Assembly (NCBI RefSeq): GCF_013364215.1
Contig: NZ_CP054923.1
Location: forward strand, 744,001-808,000
Source of the DNA: Verrucosispora sp. NA02020
GTDB lineage: Bacteria > Actinomycetota > Actinomycetes > Mycobacteriales > Micromonosporaceae
DNA: 64,000 bases
Direction of reading: 5' to 3'
A program made the position numbers and the translations under genes. Numbering within the stretch: position 1 is the stretch's first letter; the number at the start of each line of letters is the position of its first letter. Under the pieces are notes generated by a model that saw nothing but the letters and a program-made list of their open reading frames with translations, was not told the DNA's origin and did no database searches. Positions 27,701 to 39,700 of the stretch are shown one piece after another.

Positions 27701-30700
27701 GACCCGGACTCGGGCGTCGAGGTGACGTGGTTCGGTGCGGCGGGCGTCCAGCTCCGACCGGCGGGCGGTGCCGTCGCGCCACAGCACCGTCTGGTGCATC
27801 CCGAGCGGCCGATCGTGCTGGTGCACGCGACCTCGATAGCCGAGGCCGCACAGATCCTCGGGCGGGTGGCCGCCGGACTACCGGCGAACGCCCTCATCGA
27901 GCTGGTCATGCCCCGTCCGGTGGACGTGACCCGGGCGATCACCCTGGCCGGTCTGCTGCACGCCGACCAGGAGCTGGCACTGCGGCCGGACCTGATCACC
28001 CGTGGGGCACGGGAAGACCACCTCGTCGGGTACTCGCGGGCACACACTCGGGCGGTCGAGCCGTTCGTCTCCTACTACACCGTGCACACCGAGCCGCAGG
28101 CCGAACCGCTGTCGGTGTCGTACCTGAGGCAGCTGCCCCACCTGGGCGGCGGTCGGTTCGCCCTCGTGCCGGGCTGGACGGTGGTTGCCGAACCGCATCG
28201 GATCTGGATCCGGCCCGACGACGTCGGCGACACCGTGCCCACCTTCGGCCACGAGTCGGTCGCCATCGGCAGTCCCGGAGCCTCCGTGCCGTGGACGGTC
28301 GTCCGGCTCGGAATCTGGTTCACCACGTGGTGGGCCGCGCAGAACGGCATGAACATCGGTGATGGTCTGTGGAAGGTGTACGGGAACGTCGCCTCGCCAC
28401 CGGCGATCCGCAGGCTCCGTGACGTGATCGCCGCCGACCCGGTGGACGCGATGGTGTGGACTTCCGCCTTCACTGTCGTCGACCTCGACGGGATCGATCA
28501 TCGCCTCGGCGGCGAGGACGGCTTCCTGCCGTTCCTGCTGCTCGACCAACTGATCGGCGTCGCGGGCGGCGACGGCGACACCGACCCGGACCGGGCCGTC
28601 GAACTGCTGACCGAGCTGACGCGTCGGCTCGGCCTGCACGACGGCGGTGAGGGCGACGAACCCGACCGGGTTGCCCGGATCTCTCTGCTGGGCATCGCAC
28701 TCGGCGTGCACGAGGCGCACGGCATGGCGGGGCTCACGGAGGACCGTCTCAGGGCCGTGGTGGACGAGGAGCGGCTCAGTAACACCGAGACGGACCCGGA
28801 CGACTCGGACGACGGCTCGATGGACGCCAGCGCGCCCGCGCCGGCCGAGGAACCGGTGTCGGTCGCCGCCCCCGGGGAGGCCCCCGGGGACGACATCGGG
28901 TGGCAGCTTGACGCCGACGGCACGTACAAGCATCCCGACAACGAAGCCGACGACCTTCCCGAAGCACTGCGCGAGAACCGGTCGTCGCCGCTCAACGAGG
29001 TGGGCTTCCTGGCGGCGCTGCGTCGCCTGGTGATCGCCCGGACTGCGCCGGAGCAGGTGCCGACGGAGAACGAGTGGGTCGACCACCTGCTGCGTCGAGC
29101 CACCCGGGACATGGAACTGGCCGATGGTCGGTTCACCCCCAGCCTGACCGAGGTATCGCAGCGTCTGATGTCCCGCGAGCCGGATTTCCGGCTGCAGTTC
29201 TTCGTGCGGGAGGCGAACGACGCCCCCGTCAGGGCGCAACCGGTGCAGGGCGACAGCGGTGACGTCTTCTACCTCTACCACGACGTAGACGGAGACTCTT
29301 TCGACATCTACTTCCTCGGTGAGGCCGCCCGCCTGATCGAGGACATCGCACGACCCGAGCCGGTGCCCGGCCTCGCGCGTCGGATCCGGCAGGCACGACT
29401 CGGCATCCCCGCCACGGTGACGCCGGGCGGACGGTACGCGTCCGACTCCGCCAGCGGCTACGACCCGACTGCGGCGACCGCGACGGCCCGGCAGTGGCGT
29501 CGCACCGTCCTCTGGCTGCGGTCGCTCGCCGTGGACGGGACACCACTGGTCGAGCAGGAGGTGATCGAGCAGATCGACCTGCTGCACGGCGAATCGCGGA
29601 CCGTGATGGAGGCCGGCTGGTCCGTGCTCCGGCGGCGGATCGGCCAGGCATGGCAGTGGGCGACGCGACCCGGTGTCGAGATGCAGACCCCCGGCAACGG
29701 CCCGCGAGAGCACGCGGGCCGGCTGGCCGGTGGGCTCCACGCGGACCTGGCCACCTTCCGGGGTGAGCTGGCCGAGGCGGTCGACGCGGCCACGCAGGAG
29801 AGCCCGGAGAGCCAATCGGGGGGCCGTCGGGGGTCCGCGTTCAGCGCGGTGGGGTCGGAGCCGTTGTCGGCTGACGTGTCATCGGTCCTGGTGGCGCCGA
29901 TGCGGGACACCGGCGGTTGGGACCTGCGCCCGGACGGCGGCTACCAGGCGGGGGAGGCCGCCGGACTGCCCACGGGTCTGTGGTTCGACGACTCGGACGC
30001 ACGCTCCGAGCAGAGCGAGGACGACCTGCTCCGGGTGGGGCGCGAGTTGCTGGCCGCCGGGGCCCGGCCGGCACGGATGCCCACGTTGCGGGAGCTCCGG
30101 GATGCCGGGCCACCGGCCGGGTCGACGGCCCCCGAACCGGAGCGGTGGGACGAGCAGCTCTACGCGTGGCTCGGGGCGGCGGCGGCCAGCGGGGGTGGCG
30201 TGCCGTTCCGGTTGCAGGCATTCGAGCGGGATGCTTCGGGTCGCATCCTGGCGTACCCGGTGCAGGGCGAGACCGGCGACGTGGTGTTCGCATACCTGCA
30301 GGGGGAGAGGCTGTATCGGCTGCGCGGGTGGGCAGTCACCTCGACGGGCGGATATCAGGAGAACACCGCTTCGGAACTCCCGCCCGGACTGTCGGTCGTC
30401 AACGTCGGAGCGTCCGAATGGGGCAGCCAGATCCTGTACACGGTGCAGATCCTGTTGACGCAGGCGATGGGTGCGAGCCGCTCACCGGAGCCCGGCGAGA
30501 TGCTGGTGAAGTTGGCGTCCTACGCGGACCAGATCTGGCCCAGGCAGGTCTTCCGGCTGCTGCGCTGGGCGGTCAAACAGTTCGCGGGTGAGACGCCGTT
30601 CCGGTTGCAGGCGTTCGAGGACGCCGAGCGAGGTGTGTACCGGGCGTACCCGATCGAGGGTGACTCCGGGCCGCTCATGTTCGTCTACCGGTCGGCGTTC

Positions 30701-33700
30701 GGCGAGATCCTCCCGCTGCGCATGCGGGAATGGGCGAGGTCCGGCAACGGTGGCTACGAACCGGTCCCCGGCGTTCGGGCTGTCCGTCTGCCGGACGGCC
30801 TGAACGCCGGTGCCAGCACCGGCGCTGACGCTTCCGGGCTGGCTGACGCGGTGGCCCGACTGATGACCGTGCACGGACACCCGGCGACCGGCGAGGGGCT
30901 GTGGCGGCACCTCATCGACGGGGATGCCGTACCCGCAGGCACGGGGCCGGCCCCACACGCCGACGCCGCCCTGCTCGGGGTGATGGGGCAGGAGTTCGGC
31001 TTCCGGACGCAGGTCTTCGTGACCGACGGCGAGACCGTCACCACCGAACCGGTCCAGGGCGAACTCGGTCCGCTCTTCCACCTGGTGCGTGACTCCCACG
31101 ACGGCACGTACGCCCCGCTCTGGTCCGGGCCGTCGACCCATCTGCTGCCGGCACCGACGGCGCCGCCGCACGACGACCTCTGGCCGGTGACCGACGACGG
31201 TGAGTACCAGCGGGAGGGGACTGCTCCCCGACTGCCGCAGGCGCTGTCGCCGGGCATGGGCGGGTCGTCGTCGCGGGCCGTGCTGCAGGCGATGCGGGAG
31301 TTGGTGGTGGCCACCGGTGTCCAGCGGGTGCCGACCTCGGCACGCCTGTTGCAGTTCGCCGGAGCGGTACCCGCCGGACTGGACTGGGACCAGGAGATCT
31401 TCGAGTGGCTCCAGCTCACCGTCCGTGGCCTCGGCGGCAGCGAGGCGTTCCGGTTGCAGGCCTTCGACGAGATTCAGCCGGGCCGGATCAGGTCGTACCC
31501 GGCGTGGGGCGAGTCCGGCCCGATGCTGTACCTGCTTCGCACCCACGGCGATCGGTACCACGCGCTGTGGGGCGACCGTCCGGAGCAACTCGTCGTCTCG
31601 CTCGACGCCCTCGTACGCCAGGGGCGTCCGGTGGCGGCGGCCGAGGTACGGGACCGACTGACCCGCCTGGGCCGCGCAGACCGTGGCCGGTTCACTCGTC
31701 GCTGGTCGCAGCTCAGCGACCGGATCGAGCGGGCACGGCGCAGCCTGAGCGCACGCCAGGAACTGGCCTTCGGCGGTGAGAACGAATGGGCCCGTACCGT
31801 CGGGCAGGCACTGGCACTGCTCCGGGCGGACCTGAGTCGGTTCGATGGCGAGCTGGAACGGGCGGTGGCCGACGCGGAGCTGACCTCCTGGTTCGGGTTC
31901 GGGGCAGACCTGTCCGACTGGCACCGGCAGGTGTGGGAGCTGTTGAGCAGGTTGGCCGGTGTCGACGGCGGCTTCGGGGGCTGGCTGTCGGAGACCGCGC
32001 GGGCGATCGGCCTCTACCACCAGCCGAGCACCGCGCAGTGGGGACAGGAGATGTCCCGGCTACGTCCGTGGGGTCGGCGGCCGGACGTTCCGATCTGGGC
32101 CCGGCGGCGCCTGTTCCACATCGTCGGTCTCACCGAGGAGCTGTACCCGGGACGGCTCGCCGAGGGCAGCCCGACGCAGCGTGCCGCCCTGTTGCAGCGG
32201 GTGCGGCGGCTGGTGGACGCGCTCCGCCGGGACCCGCTGTGGCGGCGGACGCCGGGTGTGCAGGATCGGGTGCGTCCGGAGTTCCTGATCGCCCTGCTGC
32301 GCGGCTGGCAGAGGTCCTCCGCCGAACGGCCGATCACGAACGACGACCTCCGTGCGCTCGTGGACGTGGTCGACGAACTCAAGCAGCCGGGGCGGTCGGT
32401 TCGGCTGCACCAGGTCCTCAACGCCTGGCAGCAACGGCACCGGGCGGCCACGGCGCAGCACGTGCCCCCCACCGCCGACGAGGCACTCGCCCTGCCCGTC
32501 CACCGGATCGCCGACCGGTGGGAGTTGCCGCACCACATGGTCGAGGGTCAGCTCCTCGGTCCGGCCGACGCGACCCTGCTTCCGGCCGAGGCCGCTCAGG
32601 TGTTGGAGCTGATCCGGACGGCGGTCGGGGGCGGCGTACCCGACCACGACCCCGGCATGGTGCGGCTGCGCTACGACCTCGAACACCGGTACCGCGACTT
32701 CCTCGTCAACGGCAACCGCTACTTCATGCGTCGCGATGGCATCCCGATCGAGCTGCACGTCGGTGCGAAGCTGGTCAACACCCTGGTCGAGGATACGACG
32801 ACGGGGCCAAGCTCCCGGCGGCTGGACAGCGCCACCATGTCCGCCCGCAAACAGAAGTACCTCAAGAAGTTCCTTCGTCCGCGTACCGTCCACCTTCCGT
32901 TCTCGGCGCTGTTCGGTGCCCTGACGGCTGGTTTCGTCGCCGTGCACGTCGCGATCACCCGTAACGAGCCGGCGAGCACCATGAGCAGGTCGAAGGGGAT
33001 TCTGCACACCCGGATGCTGCGCAGCGGCACCACCGCCACCGCCTTCCGCGCGGACAGCAGATGGACGGTTACCAGCAGCGCCCCCGGTGCGGAACCCGGC
33101 CAGGCGGTACGCGGTGAACCGCACAGCCGACTGATGCCGCAGTCGGTCCTGCTCGACGTGCCGGTCTACCTGACGCGTCCGACGGCGTACGCGAAGGGCA
33201 AGGCACGAGCGGTCGAACCGTCGGTGTCCGTGTCCGACTCGAGGAGGTCCGCCTCCGACATCGCCGAATCGGTGATCTCCGAGTCGAGCCACCAGCAGCC
33301 GTCCCCACGGTTGCGTCAGGGGTCGTGGGGTACGGAGGCAGCAGGCGAGCAGTCGCCGACAGCTCTTTCCCGCCGCAGCTCGACCGACCTGTCCTCGTCG
33401 TCGATCGTTCGGCCGTTCAGCGGCTTGAGCCGGAGCGACCGGCCGGGATGGCGCCTCTTCCAGCGGGTGACGTTCCAGACGAGCAAACGTGAGCCGCAGG
33501 CCGTCGACCTGAAACAGCTCCGGCGTACCCCCTCCGGGCGGCTGCTCCCGCCATCGAGCGACAAGCAGCCCGTCGGGAAACCGGTGACCGTCGGTGATGT
33601 CCCGCCGACGCTCGACTTCCAGGGCGAACTCCCACGGGCGTTCGTCGTCGACGACGTCGGCGACACGACGGCGTTGACCGAGGCGATGACCTCGACGGTG

Positions 33701-36700
33701 GCGCAGCCCCTTGTGGTGGGCGGCTCCGCCCGTGCCTCGTTGTTCGAGTTCTCCCAGCGGAGCGACGTCGGCAACAGGATCCACGAGATGGTGGACACCT
33801 ACCAGTACACCCCGGTCCTGGCCGACGACGAGACCCGCAACGCCATCGGGGCCGAGCGGGTACGAGCGCACTTCGGCCGCGCCCGACTGCTCTCGGTCAC
33901 CGAGAAGGCAGACGACGTGGCGATGCGTCACATCTTCGCCAGAGTGATCGAGGTGGCTGCCGAGACCGGGGTCATCGACGGACTGAGCGGCACGGTGGGT
34001 GCCGGCCCCGGATCGCGTTACCGGGGGCCCGGCCTGACCGTGTCCGGCGGTCTGCGCTGGTTGTTCGCCAAGTCGTTCCGACAGACCCGCGGCGGTGCCA
34101 CCGGCAGCGGTGCCGTTGGCCAGAAGTTCGCCGAGACCGTCGGCCCGACGGCCCTGTACGCGGTCGAGGTCACGTTCGACGTCGAACCGATGGGTGACGA
34201 GCCGGCCGGTCAAGCGGACGTGATCCTCCTCATCCGCATGCAGGTCGAAGAGGCCCAGCGGCTGGCTGACCCGGGCCGGGTGGTCAGCCCGCAGCGAGTG
34301 ACCGACCTGACGTACCGCTACCAGGGCGAGTCGACCGCACCGCAGGGCGTGGGACGCCTGCCCAGCAACGGCGACGTGGTCCAACCGCCGAAGTACCTGA
34401 TGAGGGAGCACCCGACCACGATCGGCAGCTCGGTGGTGGCCGACCTGACCGGTATGCGCGAACTGCACGACCGGCTGCTCGGCGAACTCGAGTCGAGCAA
34501 GCCGGATCTGTTCCCCGGCTGGCGGACGGTGAAGCCGTCCGGCCGATCCCTGCGGGACATCGATGTGATCGTGCAGAACTACGTCACCCTGGCCGCCGGC
34601 CTGGCGCGGACCTCGTCGATCGGCGGTGGCCTGTCACCGCTGATCGGCAACGGCACGCGGATGAGCTTCCGGCAGTTCGGCGTGGTGCACTCCGACTACT
34701 ACGAGCTCGTGGTCAAGGGGACGCTGAGCAACCGGCGGCACGCCGGAAGCACGAGCCTGATCAAGCCGGTGGACGTCGCGTTCCTGACCGATCTCGTGAA
34801 TTTCACCCACTCCCGTGAGCAGGCGTACTCGACCGGCCCCGAGATCGCGGTGGCGGTGAAGTCGTTGCTCACCGATATCGGTGGTCGGTTCGGTGTGGTC
34901 GGAAAGGTGAGTTGGCCGCGGGTCCGATCCGGCGGGTTCGGCGCGCCGGTGTTGGCGTACCGGTGGTCGAACCGGGCGACCGGAGTGGAGGTGTTCGACT
35001 TCGACCTCGACTTCGACGCGCTCTGGTTGCATCACCAGCGCCCCGCGCGGTGGCGGCGATCGGCGCTCGTGGCGTGGGCCAACGGTGGCTGGCGGATACA
35101 GGCCAGTCCGCCGGAGCGGCTGTTGGCCGAGGATGAGCCGGCGCGGGGGACGGTGAGTCTGTGGACGCCGTCGGACATGTCCTGGCGCGTCGAGTCCGGC
35201 GTCACGCCGGCCACCGTCCCGACCGCGACACACACCGAACCGCTCGAGATCGCCGCCGCCGACGCCCGACTGGCCGTGGGCGGGGCGCGGCCGGAACTGC
35301 TGACCCGCGCCTTCCACGTCGACGCGATGGACGTGCCACCGGGGCTGTTGAGCGAACTCGCCCAACGGGCGTTGGGTGACGTCAGCCATGGTTCGCCGAT
35401 CATGACCATCTCGGGAACTCCGGTGAACGTGGCGCTGACGGAGTCGTTCGAGGAGTCGGCACAGAAGGGACACTCCAGCACACTCACCGCGCCTGGCGGG
35501 TTGCAACTGGGCGGTCTGTTCGGAGACGGCAGCTACGCCGACTGGCACGCCGGAGTGGCGGCGCGGATCACGCCGGTGAACTGGCGACTGGAGCACTACA
35601 TCGAGTCGCTGGTCGTCGAGGACTACTACCGGGGCACCAGCGGCGCGCACGTGTCCCGAGGCGGTGGCATCAAGTGGACGGGTGGCGTGGTGGTCGGGCC
35701 CGGCTGGACCCCCGACCACCCCGGTGGGCGGTTCGCCGGCCGTCTCTTCGGCAACTACTACTACGACCGGGAGCGGATCCGGGCCGAGCGTCGGGAGGTC
35801 ACCGGCGCGCAGGAGCGCAACCGGTCGCACACCGGCCGATACCTGGTGCTGAAGGCGGACCTGGAGTACATCGCCCTCGCCACCGCCAGATGGGGCAACC
35901 TGCTCACCGAACTACCCCTCGTCGAGGACCTGCTGACGATGCTCCCCGACGGACGAGGTCCGCTGCTGCGGTCGTCGGCCTGGCAGGCGACGGTCCCCGA
36001 CGGGCTGTACGTGTACGTCGCCGAGTCAGACCTTCAGGACCTGGCTCTGTTGATCGGCCCCGCGGATCCGACGACGGCGGGATTCCTGGCGGGACTGCTG
36101 CCGCCGCCGCTGGGACGGGAGCGGGCCTGGCGGGCGCCCGAGCCGATGCGGCTCGGGCAGGGCCTGACGGTCAACGTCCTGGAAGACAAGATCGACCTCG
36201 ATGAGCTGAAGGCGTTGCTCCACGACCGTCTCACCGGGCAGATCCGGGGAGTGCTGCCCGCCGATCTCGCCGACGACGTGCTCGGTGGTCTGCGGCACCT
36301 GCTGGCCGGGCTCCGCGCCGACGGCGTCAACGCCTTCCTCGACGACCTGCTCGAAGACGGGATCCCGCTGGTGCTGCGCCGGCGGGCGTACCTCGGACGG
36401 CGAGTCGTGCAGGTCTCGGTGCGGGTGCGGCAGGAGGGCGAACCCGTCTTCCGGGACCTGCGACACGACGTCAGCATCGAACACCATCACATCGCGCACA
36501 TCCGGCAGGAGGAGAACGACACGACCTCCCGGCGACACCTGGGGACGCTGCAACTACTGGCCGGCGACGGCACGTCGCACGGTCCGGTCTTCGCCCTGAT
36601 GCCGGGTGCGGCAGCGGGCACCGCTCGGGGCCGTTCCACACACCGCCACGAGGCGCGCCTGCTGCGCGTGCACACCACGGTGACCTCCACGGGACCGACG

Positions 36701-39700
36701 GTGCGATTCGCGATGAACCTCGTCCCGGAGGTCGTCATCGAGCACGCCGACGGGACCACCGAGGTCGTCTCCGGTCACCCGGTCCAGCCGCTGGTCCGAG
36801 TTCCGGAGACGATGAGCCGTCCGGCGGTCCGGGATGCCATCGAACGGGTGGACCCGTCACCGGGGATCGTGACGATCCGGTTGCTGGCATCGTGGGAGGT
36901 GGAGCCGGCTCGACTGGTCCGGTGGAAGAACGACCCGTTCGCGGTTCGCCTGCCCACCTTCTTCGGACCCGGCCAGGCATGGGGATCGAAGGTGCTGCGG
37001 CTCGCGGCGCAGCGTCTGCTCACCATGATGGTCAGTGGCCGGACCGGCCTGCCGGGCAGCGACCTGGCGGGCATGGACCGAATCGGTTCGTCCTATCAGG
37101 TGGCTGGATCCGATGCGAGCGCCACCCTGGGATCCCTCTTCACCCGAACCGTCCTGAGCAGCACCTTCTTCCAGATCAACGACGCGAGCGACCGTGACTC
37201 CGCCGGTCGCCTGCCGGATGTGGACGGAGAACAGGCCGGGCTCGCCCTGCCGACGGTCTCGGTGCTCTCGACCCTGAGCGCGGTGGAGGGCACCTGGCTG
37301 GACGTGGACGCGCGCCTCCTCGCCAACCTGCGTAACGTCCGCCTGCATTCGGTGTCCGGGGCACAGGGCGAGGCCGTCCGGATCGAGCGTCGCAAGGTGC
37401 TGCTGACCCCGGCGGGCACCGATCACCAGAGCGCGGACAGCGGGATCCAGGACGTCCTCTTCCAGACCTCGTTCGACCACCGGAACCAGCGCGACGGTGA
37501 GATCAACGAGACCGACCTGTTCGCCCTCACCGGTGTGACCGAGACGTCCAACACCGAGGACGACGCTGCCGGCGGGGAGGGTGAACCGGGCAGCTACCGC
37601 AGCGTCCGCGACATCGGGCGTACGTACGAGTACCGGGCCGACGTCGTGTACCGGATCGTCGCGACGCTCGACGGTCGGTCCGAGGGCATCGAGGTCGTCA
37701 TTCCTGACGGCTTCTGGTTCCGGCTGCGGGAACGGGAGGCGTTCCCCACCGGCCTGATGACGGTGCCACTGGCCCAGGCACTGTCGCCGTATGTCGACGT
37801 GGTCGACCACGCCGCCGCCGCGTATCGCAAGGCCGCTCAGGAGTCGGAGGACGCCTGGCACCGCGTCGTCGTGGCCGGGCAGGAACTCGCGCAACGGATC
37901 GAGGCCGAGCAGCAGGCATGGCGACATCTCGCCCAGTCGTTCGCGACAACCGGTCAGAGCGGTGACTCCCCGCTGCCCGACGGTGTCGAGCAGTGGCTCC
38001 AGGAACGGACCGACGACCGCGACCGCGGGTATCTGCCGGCGGTCCGAGCGGTCCAAGGGGCCCGCGAGAGTTATCTCGACGCCCACCGGCAAGCCCTCCG
38101 GGCCAACCAGGATCTGCGCGAGGAGCAGGCACACAGTCAACGCGGCAACATCTTCTACCCGAGCGCTGCAGCCGACCTGTCGGCCGGACAGGAGGCGGTG
38201 GAGCGGGCGGACGACCGGGAGACGTTCCAGCGGGAGCAACTCCAGAAGGCCCTGGCACAGATGGCCGGGCCGGCCACCATACCGGCGCTCGCCGCGGATC
38301 TGACGCACGATCATCCGGAGCTGACGCGGCTCGGTGCTGTCTGGCGCGAGACGGCGGGCCGAGCGCGTGCGGCAGCGGGTGAGGCGAGAAAGCACCTGGC
38401 CGACTTCCCCCAGTCGCGGACGAAGACCGAGGAGGCCGCCACCTCGCTGCGGAATCTGCGTCAGTCGCTCAAGCAGCAGGTCGCCCGCCTGGTTCCGGGC
38501 AACGTGTGGGCTGCCGAGTCGGGCAGCCGGTCGGTGGACGACGGTGGCCTGCCTGCCTCGCAGACCGTCGGTGATCTGGACGGACCGGCCGCAGGGGAGT
38601 TCGCGAACGCGGGGATCGGGTTCCCCGGTGGACAGTACTGGCCGCCCGAGGTGGACGGCCCGGACATCGCCGGGGTGCCGCCACTGCCGGTCATCCCAGG
38701 TGCCTTCGTGGTCGCGACGCACGGCGACGCCCGTGGCGTACGGATCCGGGGCCGGCACGTCTCGGTGGCCCATTTCGCCGAGGTCATCCGTCAGACGCCG
38801 GGGTGGCGGGGGCAGCCGCTGGCGCTGGCGGTCTGCAACTGCGCCACGAACAGCTGGTCGAGCCGATTCGCCGACAGGCTGCGGCGGATCCTGCAGGTGG
38901 ACGTGTACGCCAGCGACGGTTGGGCGGAGACCGGGCATGGGCGGTTGCGGGCCCTGCACGTGGGCTTCGAACCGGACCACGAGCGAGGGCTCGACCAGCC
39001 GGCCCCGAACGGTTCCGCAAGGATCTCGCTGCGGCCAGCGGCGTTCTGGCACTACCCGGCCGACGGTGGTGACCCGGTCGAGGTCGGGGCGGACCTGACC
39101 GCCGTACCGGCCACCGGAGCTCTTCCGGCACCGCCGCAGCCGTTCGACCCGGACCCGACGAGCGGGTTCCCCCTGTCCGACCCTGAGGTGCAGCGGGCCT
39201 CACACGCCCTGGCCCGGACCCATTTCGAGGCGCTGACCCGCGCCTGGCAGAGCACGGCCGTCGCGGGGGCGGCCGTCGCACCTGCCGAGCCGGCGTCGAC
39301 GTCCGACACTGATGCGGTCGTGTCCTCCGCCGAGGCGGCGTTGCAGGAACTGGCCGACCACCTGGCCGTCGCCGAGCAGATGCCGTCACCCTCGGTCGAA
39401 CTTCTGCCACCGACCGGCCCGACCGCCGGCTTCGACCCGGCTGCCTGGACGGTGCGGGTGGTGGTGGACGAGCCGGACCGCATGCTGGTTGACCTACGGC
39501 GCGCGGTGCTGGCGGCGGCGCAGCACTTCCTGGTGTCCCGCCTGATGGCGGGAACCGGTGACTGGCAGGCCGGTCGGGAGGCCGCCGACCGGGTCGCACT
39601 GCACGCCCGCCGGTTCCCGCTGTTCGTCGGGGACGCCCAGTCGGGACTGGCCGCGGCACTCTGGCACGATCTGCACCACCCCGAGCAGGGTGACGTGGTC

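Noticed and set aside
28895..31590. Active OTU deubiquitinase domains
   Set aside because: The FRLQAF repeats lack a conserved catalytic Cys and a terminal HY motif, so only fold-level resemblance is proposed.
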